NCBI GenBank assembly: GCA_963674805.2
Contig: CAXXNY010000016.1
Coordinates: 186,001-250,000, forward strand
From: CALMFG01 sp963674805
GTDB lineage: Bacteria; Bacillota; Clostridia; Christensenellales; CALMFG01
Length of the DNA: 64,000 nucleotides
Reading direction: 5' to 3'
Below, piece by piece: positions 43,837 through 52,628 of the stretch. The stretch's first letter is position 1, and each line of letters opens with the position of its first letter. The translations under genes were made by a program, and so were the position numbers. A model generated the notes under the pieces. The model saw only the letters and a list, made by a program, of their open reading frames with translations, ran no database searches and was not told the DNA's origin.

Positions 43837-45355
43837 AATGCCTCCCTGTTGTATTGTCGTTCTCATTTTGATTTGTCGCGTAAGTCATAATCATTTCCTG
43901 GGTCAATTCAATGTTATCCAATTCACCGTTAATTCTGCCACGGTGCATAATAATAACCCTGTCGCATAAGGACAATATCTCAGGAAGCTCAGATGATACC
44001 AGAATCACGCTGATGCCCTGTTTGGATAATTGATCAATAATCCCATATATTTCGGCTTTGGCTCCCACGTCAATCCCGTGCGTCGGCTCATCCAGCAGCA
44101 AAATCTGTGGGTGATTCATCAGCCATCTACCGATAATCGCTTTCTGTTGATTCCCACCGGATAAATTGTTAATTTGATTTTTTAACGTTGGTGTTTTAAT
44201 GTTAAGCTTTTTCTTTATTTCGCTTGCATCTTTGCCAATCCCGCGTTCGTTAACAAATCCAAACCGGCTTGTATGCTGTCGGTTTACGACAGATATGTTC
44301 TCCTGAACACTTAAGCCGGGAAACAGTCCCTGTGTTTTTCTCCCCTCAGGTATCAATCCGATACCAAGGCCGATAGCCGTCGCAACAGAATTAATGTTTT
44401 GTTTCTTACCGTATAAAAATATTTCACCGGAATCGCTTCTCATCTCGCCAAAAATTGTTTGAAGCAACTCGGTTCTTCCGGAACCAACCAAGCCCGTTAT
44501 ACCCAGCACTTCTCCCTTGCTTAAGTGAAAGCTGATATTATGTATCTTTTTATTGGTGAGATGTTTGACTTCCAGTACCTTTTCTTTTTTTGAGCGGTTC
44601 TCGCGCTTTAATGCGTTTTCAAACTCCTTGCCGACCATGTATGCGATGATATCTTTGACTGCAATCGTATCATTTTCAGCAGTAATAATCAGGTTTCCAT
44701 CACGCAATACCGTAATCCGATCAGCAATTTTTTTAATTTCATCCAACCGATGTGAAATGAAAATGATTGAACATCCTTTTTGCTTCAATGTATCAATATG
44801 CTTAAACAGTGTTGCTGTTTCCGCTTTTGTTAAAGAAGATGTCGGTTCATCCATTATGATAATTTTATTATCCAGATAAATGGCCTTTGCAATTTCAATC
44901 AGCTGCATCTGGGAAAGGCTGAGGTCTTTGACTAAATCGTTATACCTAACGTCCTCAATATGGTATTCCTCTAATATCTTTTCACATTCAAACCGCATTT
45001 TTTTATTGCTAATGAATCCCAACTTATTTTTTATCTGACGGCCGATAAAGATATTTTCCATTACACTGAGTTCCGGCGCAAGGGACAGCTCCTGATGAAT
45101 CATTGAGATTCCGTTGTCATGTGCATCCTTTGGATCTTTAAAATGCACCGGTTTGTTATATAAATATATCTCCCCGCTGTTAGTCGGCATAACGCCGGAT
45201 ATTATATTCATCAGCGTTGATTTTCCCGATCCGTTTTCACCGACTAATGCGTGCACTTCGCCTTCAATAAGATCAAAATCTACCTGATTAAGCGCTCGGA
45301 CACCAGGGAACTCTTTTACAATCTGACTAAGTTTTAAAACTGTCTTTTTCATCAT
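43829..45355 (-). CDS. Sugar ABC transporter ATP-binding protein (43-48 kb operon)
   Basis: This double ATPase has 508 residues. Domain 1 has GENGSGKST, a degenerate signature LSLSQMQ, and IIMDEPTSSL. Domain 2 has GLVGSGRTEL, LSGGNQQK and LLLDEPTHGIDVG. It follows the permease by 12 bases and couples to the SGNH hydrolase. The operon has one permease, one ATPase, one binding protein and its own LacI regulator, with no sugar kinase or isomerase, so the substrate must be processed elsewhere. Confidence 0.93.
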   Translation of the reverse strand: MMKKTVLKLSQIVKEFPGVRALNQVDFDLIEGEVHALVGENGSGKSTLMNIISGVMPTNSGEIYLYNKPVHFKDPKDAHDNGISMIHQELSLAPELSVMENIFIGRQIKNKLGFISNKKMRFECEKILEEYHIEDVRYNDLVKDLSLSQMQLIEIAKAIYLDNKIIIMDEPTSSLTKAETATLFKHIDTLKQKGCSIIFISHRLDEIKKIADRITVLRDGNLIITAENDTIAVKDIIAYMVGKEFENALKRENRSKKEKVLEVKHLTNKKIHNISFHLSKGEVLGITGLVGSGRTELLQTIFGEMRSDSGEIFLYGKKQNINSVATAIGLGIGLIPEGRKTQGLFPGLSVQENISVVNRQHTSRFGFVNERGIGKDASEIKKKLNIKTPTLKNQINNLSGGNQQKAIIGRWLMNHPQILLLDEPTHGIDVGAKAEIYGIIDQLSKQGISVILVSSELPEILSLCDRVIIMHRGRINGELDNIELTQEMIMTYATNQNENDNTTGRHYD

Positions 45356-45367
45356 ATTCCCCTATGT

Positions 45368-46348
45368 TTATCTGTTCCGCTTCTTCGACTTTAGGCTGTC
45401 CATTGATACGGCTAAAATTATAACCACACCCACGGATAATACCTGCCAATAGCTGGAAAGGTGTAGCAACACAAAGCTGTTGCGTAGCACGCCCATCAGC
45501 GCCGCGCCGATAACAACCCCGAGGATTGAGCCTTCGCCGCCTGAAAGTGAGGTTCCGCCGATAATAACTGCGGCGATGGCCTGCATTTCATACCCAAGCC
45601 CTGCTGTCGGTTCAGCAGTCTTCAATGTCCCGGTTAAAATAATACCTGACAATCCGGCAAGTATACCCATAATCATATAAGCCATGATCTTGACACGATC
45701 AGTCCGTATTCCGGATAAGTTTGCCGCTTGGGCATTGCTCCCGACCGCATAAAGGTTCCGTCCGGCAACGGTTTTTGTCGTAAAGACAATACCGATGAGT
45801 GCGATTCCTGCCATAATCAAAACAGGGATTGGGATGGGGCCCAAATATCCGCCGCCAATATCCGCTAAGCCTGTTTCCAGCCATATCGGAATTCCTCCGG
45901 TAATCAGCAAAGATATCGCACGGGCAATATACTGCATCCCAAGTGTTGTAATAAAGGGATTAACCCCGATTTTTGTAATCAATAATCCATTAACAGCACC
46001 AAAAACGCTTCCGCAGATCATGATCATAAAAAACACAAGAAATGGAGACAATCCGAGCGTAGTTGAAAACAGCGCACATAAGACTCCCATTAAGCCCATC
46101 ACTGTCCCCACCGATAAGTCAAGACCTCCGATAATGATAATCATCGCCTGGCCCACTGCCAGAATGGCATAGATTGAAAATTGTCTCAGCACGTTAAAAA
46201 TATTCCCCGTTGTTAAAAAATACGGGCTGGCAATCATCATAGCGATGCAAAGCACCACCAACGCCATTAAAATCCCAAACTCTTTAAACTTAAACAAGCG
46301 TCTGATGTTCAGTACCCTTGCTTTTGCATTCTCACCGATTGTATCCAT
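45368..46348 (-). CDS. Sugar ABC transporter permease (43-48 kb operon)
   Basis: This is a membrane permease of about 326 residues, RbsC family, with many hydrophobic segments. The family loop GLGYEMQAIAAVIIGGTSLSGGEGS lies near the C-terminus. The start at 46348 (MDTIGENAKA) follows GGAGGGG, and the longer frame adds six codons without a better ribosome site. It lies between the binding protein and the ATPase. Confidence 0.92.
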   Translation of the reverse strand: MDTIGENAKARVLNIRRLFKFKEFGILMALVVLCIAMMIASPYFLTTGNIFNVLRQFSIYAILAVGQAMIIIIGGLDLSVGTVMGLMGVLCALFSTTLGLSPFLVFFMIMICGSVFGAVNGLLITKIGVNPFITTLGMQYIARAISLLITGGIPIWLETGLADIGGGYLGPIPIPVLIMAGIALIGIVFTTKTVAGRNLYAVGSNAQAANLSGIRTDRVKIMAYMIMGILAGLSGIILTGTLKTAEPTAGLGYEMQAIAAVIIGGTSLSGGEGSILGVVIGAALMGVLRNSFVLLHLSSYWQVLSVGVVIILAVSMDSLKSKKRNR

Positions 46349-46381
46349 TTTCCCCTCCGATTTCACTGCTTATTTAAAATT

Positions 46382-46408
46382 GGCAGGCGGGAATAATCCC
46401 GCCATGCC
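46382..46408 (-). promoter_or_regulatory. Intercistronic stem-loop after binding-protein gene
   Basis: A GGCA outer and GGCGGGA inner stem, with an ATAA loop and one bulged A, lies one base after the binding-protein stop and before the permease ribosome site. It is likely to favour binding-protein mRNA. Confidence 0.6.
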
Positions 46409-46409
46409 G

Positions 46410-47438
46410 TTATTCTGATTTATAATCAGGTACAAGTTCCATTAAGGTGTCCGGTGTAACGACCAACGGTTCAACATCAACAATTTCGTCCGTCGGTTTT
46501 TCACCAGTCGTCAGATATTCATACATCATCGTACAGGTATCATAGCTTTGGCCGAATGGATCTTGGCTAATCAATGCGACGATTTCGCCGGTTTCCACAT
46601 ACTTCAATGAATCTGGAAGCCAGTCAAATCCGATAACCGCAACCTGTCCGGTCAGGCCCAGATCCTGGATGGCTTTTGCCGCGCCAAAAGGTCCGCCTGC
46701 TGTGACATAAACGCACTTGAGATCCGGATCTGCTGTTAACATGTCTTTTGTTAAGGTATAAGCGATTTCAGCTTTGTCATTGTTTTCAAATACGCCGACA
46801 ATGTCAACGCCCGGAACATTTGCTTCCAGATAGTCAATGGCTCCGTTCTTTCTCAATTCGTGCTGAGTGGCACCCAAAATACCGGTTATCACACCCACTT
46901 TGCCTTCTCCGCCGGTATATTCTTCAATCAGCTGTCCGGCAAGCTCTCCGGCCTGCTGCGCATTTTGACCATAGAAGAACAATCTTTCGCTTGGTTTGGA
47001 ACCTTCGGCAACGCATGTAATCACAGGAATGCCAGCATCTACAGCCTTATTGATATATACTTCTGTTCCATCAAATGCAGGAATACAGATAATACCATCA
47101 TATTCCTGAACGATAGCATCTTCAAGAGACGATACCACACGATCTAATGTAATATCTTCGCCCATAACAATGTAGTCTACAGTGGCATTATATTGAGCAA
47201 GATCTTCCCCCGCAGCAACTGCCCCTTTTTTAATCTCGTCATGGAACGGATTGTTTGCCCAACCAAGGAATGCAATTCTGATGGGTTCTTCCGCTGCAGC
47301 CTCCGTCGCTTCAGCTGTCTCTTCCTGTGTTTCCTGCTTCTCAACTGTTGCGTCACTGGCCGGCGCTTGTGAGCATCCGGTGAGAACGAGTGCGCCAATC
47401 ATTAAGAGACACAACATCGTTAATAAAGCTTTCTTCAT
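46410..47438 (-). CDS. Sugar ABC transporter substrate-binding lipoprotein (43-48 kb operon)
   Basis: This 342-residue lipoprotein has signal KKALLTMLCLLMIGALVLTGC with lipobox LTGC. A Glu/Ala-rich linker follows, then a Peripla_BP_4 domain starting RIAFLGWANNPFHDEIKKG, and CVYVTAGGPFGAAKAI is the second-lobe region. It is the first gene of its operon after the LacI gene. Operator TGTTCACGTGCACA lies about 100 bases upstream. TAAGGAGGA precedes the start. The ligand is unknown. Confidence 0.92.
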   Translation of the reverse strand: MKKALLTMLCLLMIGALVLTGCSQAPASDATVEKQETQEETAEATEAAAEEPIRIAFLGWANNPFHDEIKKGAVAAGEDLAQYNATVDYIVMGEDITLDRVVSSLEDAIVQEYDGIICIPAFDGTEVYINKAVDAGIPVITCVAEGSKPSERLFFYGQNAQQAGELAGQLIEEYTGGEGKVGVITGILGATQHELRKNGAIDYLEANVPGVDIVGVFENNDKAEIAYTLTKDMLTADPDLKCVYVTAGGPFGAAKAIQDLGLTGQVAVIGFDWLPDSLKYVETGEIVALISQDPFGQSYDTCTMMYEYLTTGEKPTDEIVDVEPLVVTPDTLMELVPDYKSE

Positions 47439-47539
47439 AACGCTTCCTCCTTAATTTTTACTAGAATGCCGATTTTGTCAACACCCTATAGTCCCTCTGT
47501 TTCATTTTAATCCCTTTTAAAAACAGTCTTTATAGAAAA

Positions 47540-47553
47540 TGTTCACGTGCACA
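47540..47553. promoter_or_regulatory. LacI-type operator upstream of the 43-48 kb transporter operon
   Basis: TGTTCACGTGCACA is a near-perfect palindrome (one mismatched pair) with a central CG, as is usual for LacI-family sites. The identical word occurs at 48696-48709 upstream of the regulator. Confidence 0.8.
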
Positions 47554-47568
47554 TTCAGGGCAAATTTT

Positions 47569-48609
47569 TTAGTCCATACAGTTCTCAATCGTACGAATCT
47601 CTGTATGTATTTCCATCACTTTATTCGGTTGGCTAATTTGTTTTCCCATTAGAAGGTAACGGGCAATTGTCCTGATGGTTTTATATCCGATATCCGCCGG
47701 ATGCTGGGTAATGGTAAAATCAACAACACGCTTCTGCATCAGCTCCATCGTTTCTGGCGTCAAGTCAGAAGCAACCACTTTAATTCTGTTTTCTGGATCG
47801 ATTTCCGCCAAGGCTTTACCAAGGCCAATGCTTCCCAACCCTGTTGCAGAATAAATTCCGTCAATCTGTTCATGCTCTTCAAACGCCTTTTTTAGGCATT
47901 TATAGGTCACATCATCTCGGTCATAGTTTTCATATATGCCAATAACCTTTCGGTTCATACTTGATTCTTCAATGGCGTCTATTGCGCCTTTTATCCTCAG
48001 TTTCTGTGCCAATACACCATGTGAGGTTGTGATAATAATGATGTTGGTGTCTTTTTCTAAAATCTTCGCCAATAAATCCCCGGACATTCTTCCGCTTTTT
48101 TCAGCGTTAATCCCAACAAAACAAAGCTTTTCAATAGATTCTATATCGGAAACATAGCTCACTGTGATAACAGACTCATGCAATGTATTTAATTTATCCT
48201 TGATTTTATCATCATTGATTGGGACAAGCGCTAATGCAGAAATATCCTGTTCAAGCAGTTTTTCAATTGATTTCAGCTGATCCTCTACGCTGTATTCATG
48301 GCTGTATTCGTAAATGACGCTGATTCCCATATCCTTGAATTCTTTTTGTGCCGTTTTCATTCCTTCATGGATGCGCTCGTAAAAACGATCGTTTTCAACG
48401 ATGGGTAAAATAACACCGATATTATACGGCTTGTTTTGTCTCACCAATGCCTTACCCGCAAGGTTTGGTTCGTAGCCGAGCATATCCGCAATTTCCATAA
48501 TCCGTTTACGGACTTCCGGCTTCACATTTGGCCGGTTATTCAAAACGCGGTCAACTGTTGCCCTGGAAACGCCGGCAATTTCAGCAATTTTTTTCATTGT
48601 AACGCCCAC
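47569..48609 (-). CDS. LacI family transcriptional regulator (43-48 kb operon)
   Basis: This 346-residue regulator has helix-turn-helix VTMKKIAEIAGVSRATVDRVLN at residues 3-24, a hinge near residue 55 (EPNLAGKALVRQ), and a ligand domain like RbsB (NIGVILPIVENDRFYERI). VDRVLN in place of the common VSRVLN marks the subgroup often linked to polyol or inositol uptake, which is only a hint. Identical operators lie upstream of it and of the transporter operon, so it should repress both until a ligand binds. Confidence 0.92.
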   Translation of the reverse strand: MGVTMKKIAEIAGVSRATVDRVLNNRPNVKPEVRKRIMEIADMLGYEPNLAGKALVRQNKPYNIGVILPIVENDRFYERIHEGMKTAQKEFKDMGISVIYEYSHEYSVEDQLKSIEKLLEQDISALALVPINDDKIKDKLNTLHESVITVSYVSDIESIEKLCFVGINAEKSGRMSGDLLAKILEKDTNIIIITTSHGVLAQKLRIKGAIDAIEESSMNRKVIGIYENYDRDDVTYKCLKKAFEEHEQIDGIYSATGLGSIGLGKALAEIDPENRIKVVASDLTPETMELMQKRVVDFTITQHPADIGYKTIRTIARYLLMGKQISQPNKVMEIHTEIRTIENCMD

Positions 48610-48695
48610 GTTTTTCCTCCAGTGTATGAAATAAATTCCAAATCTCTAAACTTTGTGTCTTATTAAGATAAAATGAGATAGTTTTGATTGATAAT

Positions 48696-48709
48696 TGTTC
48701 ACGTGCACA
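48696..48709. promoter_or_regulatory. LacI-type operator upstream of its own regulator gene
   Basis: TGTTCACGTGCACA is identical to 47540-47553. It abuts the -10 box at 48709-48714, so binding would block initiation. Confidence 0.8.
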
Positions 48710-48737
48710 TATTAACATCAATTTTTTCTTTTGACAA
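48709..48737 (-). promoter_or_regulatory. Promoter of the LacI regulator gene
   Basis: On the minus strand TTGTCA (48737-48732) and TAATAT (48714-48709) have a spacing of 17 bases. The operator follows directly. Confidence 0.65.
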
Positions 48738-48739
48738 GC

Positions 48740-49137
48740 TTTTTTATTATTTTTTTATAGGAAATTTGGCTTCCCGATTTTTGTCTGCTTTAACAAACGA
48801 GGAGTTTAAACAGTTTAGGGATTTGAATTTTTGTTAAATTGTTCACCATAAAAACGATTTCCAACTGAGCCACTTTCCGCACCTAAATAAGGTGTTATGC
48901 GTATCATCTCAAATCCTCTCGCCCATGTGTATGACTTACATCAACGACTTAACCATCGACGATACATTCATATTCGTATACATAATATACGCCATTATCT
49001 CCCGTCACTTTGAGATATTGCACTGACGGGTTGACCCTTAACGCTGTTTGCTTTTTACTGTTTTAGGCGGCAAACAAATTGTGTGTCTCTACAACAAAAC
49101 ATTGTGATATTAACAATACTGCATTTTTTTAATTTCA
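48740..49137. other. Intergenic region between two sugar operons
   Basis: There is no intact gene here. A short minus-strand frame at about 48949-49070 (ending YYVYEYECIVDG) looks like the tail of a lost gene of unknown family. No terminator with a clear T-run was found. Confidence 0.35.
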
Positions 49138-50070
49138 TCAGACTTTATTATCTTTATTCGCTGAATACTTATCCCATACGATGATAATAAGCAAGATTGC
49201 ACCTTTTACAAGTGTCTGAAAGTTAAGTTGTATCCCAAAGATACTCATAATATTTATTAGCAAACTCATAAATAAAATACCTTTAAGAGTTTTTAGTGCT
49301 CCACCTTTACCACCAGATAATGCAGTTCCCCCAACTATGGCCATTGGTATAATTGCAAGGGGTGCATCATCTCCAATAATCGGTGAACCCGCATTCATTC
49401 TTGTCATGAGAAAAAAACCACCAATTCCTGCTAATAAACCATATATTATAAATACAACAAATTTATAGTTTTTAACCTTTATCCCAATACTCTTTGCTAT
49501 ATCAGCATTGCTCCCAACAGCATAAATATTTCTACCAAACACCGTAAATTTTAAAATAAACTCTAATATTAGTACAATGATAATAAAAATAATTGAGATA
49601 ACTGGAACCGGGCCTACCGTCATATCACTTAAAGCAAGAGTGGTTGCATCTGTTACGATAATTGGAGATGAATTACATATTGCAAGCGCAATACCCTTTA
49701 TTAATATCATCATTGATAAAGAAGTGACAAATGAATCTATTTTTAAATACGCTACTACAATCCCTGTAATTGCTCCAAGGATTGAGCAGCAAAATAAAGT
49801 TATCAGCAACGCAGGAAGAAAGCCCATACTCTCGACAACAAGCGCAAACATAACTCCTGAAAATGCCATTGTTGATCCCATTGCGATATTAAGTTCACCA
49901 CTCAACAAACAAAAGGTCAACGCCAGCGCACCCATACCATATGCGGGAAGCTGAATAAGGAAGCCATAAATATTATTGCTTGAATAAACATTCTTATTTA
50001 CCAGTGATGCTACGCAAAACATCGCAATAGTTATAATGACAACAATCTGATCTTTTATGAATTTTTTCAT
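49138..50070 (-). CDS. Sugar ABC transporter permease 2 (49-59 kb operon)
   Basis: This 310-residue RbsC-family permease is the last gene of the operon. Family features are ELNIAMGSTMAFSGVMFALV near residue 60, and DDAPLAIIPMAIVGGTALSGGKGGALKTL near residue 240. GAGGGAGCA precedes the start. It follows another permease by 10 bases, so this transporter has a heteromeric pair of permeases rather than the homodimer of the other two complete systems. Confidence 0.9.
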   Translation of the reverse strand: MKKFIKDQIVVIITIAMFCVASLVNKNVYSSNNIYGFLIQLPAYGMGALALTFCLLSGELNIAMGSTMAFSGVMFALVVESMGFLPALLITLFCCSILGAITGIVVAYLKIDSFVTSLSMMILIKGIALAICNSSPIIVTDATTLALSDMTVGPVPVISIIFIIIVLILEFILKFTVFGRNIYAVGSNADIAKSIGIKVKNYKFVVFIIYGLLAGIGGFFLMTRMNAGSPIIGDDAPLAIIPMAIVGGTALSGGKGGALKTLKGILFMSLLINIMSIFGIQLNFQTLVKGAILLIIIVWDKYSANKDNKV

Positions 50071-50080
50071 TTATGCTCCC

Positions 50081-51046
50081 TCACTTGCCTTTTATTCCGT
50101 CTAAAATAATAGCTAAAAGAAGAATAGTACCCTTCAAAATAATTTGTATAACGGGTGCTACTAATGCCAAATTTAAAATATTTGATATTAACCCGTAAAT
50201 GAGTACCCCGATTAAAGTCTGTCCCATTCCTCCTTTACCGCCGCCCAAGACATTGCCGCCAATCAAAACGGCAATTACTGCATCAAAATCATACCCATTC
50301 CCCATTGAGTATAATGCACTAGTTGTTCTAGAGGACATAACTATTCCCGCTAAAGCAGCACAAAATCCAGCTATTACAAATACACTAATTTTTATTTTAC
50401 TTGTGTTGATACCCGAAAGATAGGACGCAACTTTATTCCCGCCTGTTAAATATATCTGTCGGCCAAATTTTGTTTTCTTAAATACTATTTGAAGTATCAG
50501 CATGATTGTGACAACTAAAATTGCTGAGAATGGTATACCGTAAATAGTACCCTTTCCAAAAAAATCGTATGCTGAACCAATTTCAGTAAATAAGGATTGT
50601 CCGTTTGTATATGTTAGGGCAATTCCTGTGCCAATAAGCGATGTTCCTAGTGTAATTAAAAAGGTCTCAGAAAGCTCCCCTCTTGTAATTTTTATTAACA
50701 ATCCATTTACCAAACCCATCAATATTCCAGCGCTTAATGCAATCATAATCGCAAGGCTCATCGGCAGGACTGTTTGTAATCCTACAGCAAGGCACCCCCC
50801 AAGCGCTAATGTTGCTCCAATTGAAAGGTCAAATCCACCAGCAAGAAATACTCCAGTAACTCCGGCCGCCATAATTCCGTTTATAGCTATTTGGCGTAAA
50901 ATATTCTGCCAGTTTTGAACAGTAAAAAACTTATCAGAAACACTTATGCCAATTATAATCATTGTAATTAATATTAAGAAGTTTATATTCTCCTTTATCA
51001 ATTCAGTTGGTTTCCTCTGCAAATGACTTTTCATTTTCATCCTCAT
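50081..51046 (-). CDS. Sugar ABC transporter permease 1 (49-59 kb operon)
   Basis: This 321-residue RbsC-family permease has the loop GFDLSIGATLALGGCLAVGL near residue 70 and GYDFDAVIAVLIGGNVLGGGKGG near residue 250. The start may be the first, third or fifth codon (three Met residues MRMKM), with GGGGAG just upstream. It is adjacent to the ATPase by 8 bases. Confidence 0.9.
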   Translation of the reverse strand: MRMKMKSHLQRKPTELIKENINFLILITMIIIGISVSDKFFTVQNWQNILRQIAINGIMAAGVTGVFLAGGFDLSIGATLALGGCLAVGLQTVLPMSLAIMIALSAGILMGLVNGLLIKITRGELSETFLITLGTSLIGTGIALTYTNGQSLFTEIGSAYDFFGKGTIYGIPFSAILVVTIMLILQIVFKKTKFGRQIYLTGGNKVASYLSGINTSKIKISVFVIAGFCAALAGIVMSSRTTSALYSMGNGYDFDAVIAVLIGGNVLGGGKGGMGQTLIGVLIYGLISNILNLALVAPVIQIILKGTILLLAIILDGIKGK

Positions 51047-51054
51047 ACTCCCCT

Positions 51055-52539
51055 CTAAATGGCTAGTTTAATTACGCTCTCAACTGAAATCTCATCGCCG
51101 GAAAGCTCTCCCGTAATCTGCCCATTATGCATTACAACTATTCGATTAGACAAAGCAAGCACCTCTGGTAACTCTGAAGAAATGAGAACTACACTCTTCC
51201 CCCTTGAAATTAACTCATTTATTAACAGATATATTTCGTATTTAGCCCCAACATCTATACCGCGGGTAGGTTCATCAAATATAAATAGTTCAACATCGGT
51301 ATTCATCCATTTTGAAACTACTATTTTTTGTTGGTTCCCCCCTGATAAATAGTTTACTTTTTGATTTCTTGATGGTGTCTTTATTTTTAATTGTTTTATT
51401 TGATTATCAACAATTCTTTTTTCAAGCTTATGGTTTATTACTTTATGCAACATAATACTGCTTAAATTCACCATTGTGATATTCATAGCAACAGTAAAAT
51501 TTAATATCAATCCTTGTGTTTTTCTATCCTCTGTCAGATATGCAATGCCTGATTTTATAGCATCAGAAGGAGAGTTGATTTGCACTTCTTTTCCCTTTAT
51601 GTATGTTTTGCCTGAATCTTTGTAATCGGCACCAAAAATCATACGGCATAACTCAGTTCTTCCAGCACCCACCAGCCCTGCTATCCCCAAAACCTCGCCT
51701 CTTCTGACGGAAAAGCTTGCCTTTTCTACAACTCCTTTTCTACTGAAATTCTCAACTCTTAACAATTCTTCTGTCGGATTGTGCGCCATTTTTGGGAAAG
51801 CTGTTGTGATTTCCCGTCCCACCATCATCTTAACAATATTGTCTCTGGTCAACTGTGCAATTGGTTGTGTGCCAATAATGCATCCATCTCTTATCACTGT
51901 GACCATATCACAAATTTCGAATATTTCTTCCATCCTATGTGAGATATAAATAATCGTTATTCCCTGCTGCTTTAATTGTTTTATGATGCTAAATAAAATA
52001 TCTAATTCTCTTTGTGATAGGCTAGAAGATGGCTCGTCCATAAGCAGAACTTTCAAATCAAATGTAAGTGACTTGCAAATTTCGACCATTTGTTTTTCCG
52101 CAACACTTAAATCACTTATAAGTTTTTTTGGATTAAGGTCCAATCCAACTTTTGATAAAGCTTTCTTAGCCTCAATATTCATTTTCTTCCAATTGATTTT
52201 TCGATTCTCTGTAAATAAATCCAGTCTTCCAAGAAAAATATTTTCCGCAATTGAAAGCGTTGGGATTAGATTGAGTTCTTGAAATATTATAGATATACCA
52301 TATTTCTGTGCATCAAGAGGTGATGTGATCTTAACTTCTTTCCCTTCAATAATTATTGCGCCAGAGTCGGCTTTAAAATTCCCATAGAGGATTTTCATTA
52401 AAGTCGATTTACCTGCTCCATTTTCGCCAACAAACGCGTGGACTTCGCCCTTATTAACATTAAATGAAACGCTATTTAGCGCTTTTACGCCAGGAAACGT
52501 TTTGGTTATATTTTTTATTTTTAGAACAGCATTATCCAA
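51055..52539 (-). CDS. Sugar ABC transporter ATP-binding protein (49-59 kb operon, TTG start)
   Basis: This double ATPase has about 494 residues. Domain 1 has GENGAGKST, LSVAEKQ and LLMDEPSSSL; domain 2 has GLVGAGRTEL, LSGGNQQK and FIFDEPTRGIDVG. The start is TTG at 52539, eight bases after GGAGG. The longer ATG frame would run back through the perfect stem-loop that follows the binding-protein gene. A TTG start may lower expression relative to the binding protein. Confidence 0.9.
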   Translation of the reverse strand: MDNAVLKIKNITKTFPGVKALNSVSFNVNKGEVHAFVGENGAGKSTLMKILYGNFKADSGAIIIEGKEVKITSPLDAQKYGISIIFQELNLIPTLSIAENIFLGRLDLFTENRKINWKKMNIEAKKALSKVGLDLNPKKLISDLSVAEKQMVEICKSLTFDLKVLLMDEPSSSLSQRELDILFSIIKQLKQQGITIIYISHRMEEIFEICDMVTVIRDGCIIGTQPIAQLTRDNIVKMMVGREITTAFPKMAHNPTEELLRVENFSRKGVVEKASFSVRRGEVLGIAGLVGAGRTELCRMIFGADYKDSGKTYIKGKEVQINSPSDAIKSGIAYLTEDRKTQGLILNFTVAMNITMVNLSSIMLHKVINHKLEKRIVDNQIKQLKIKTPSRNQKVNYLSGGNQQKIVVSKWMNTDVELFIFDEPTRGIDVGAKYEIYLLINELISRGKSVVLISSELPEVLALSNRIVVMHNGQITGELSGDEISVESVIKLAI

Positions 52540-52565
52540 TTGGACAACCTCCGATATTAGTACGA

Positions 52566-52595
52566 TGTATCCGGGTAAGGTTATACCCGGATACA
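52566..52595 (-). promoter_or_regulatory. Intercistronic stem-loop after binding-protein gene
   Basis: Perfect 12-bp arms TGTATCCGGGTA and TACCCGGATACA close on a 6-base loop. It lies 33 bases after the binding-protein stop and 26 bases before the ATPase start. There is no T-run. It is the strongest of the four such hairpins in the window. Confidence 0.7.
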
Positions 52596-52628
52596 TTCTC
52601 ACAAATTCACTTCTTACATCAAGCCAGC

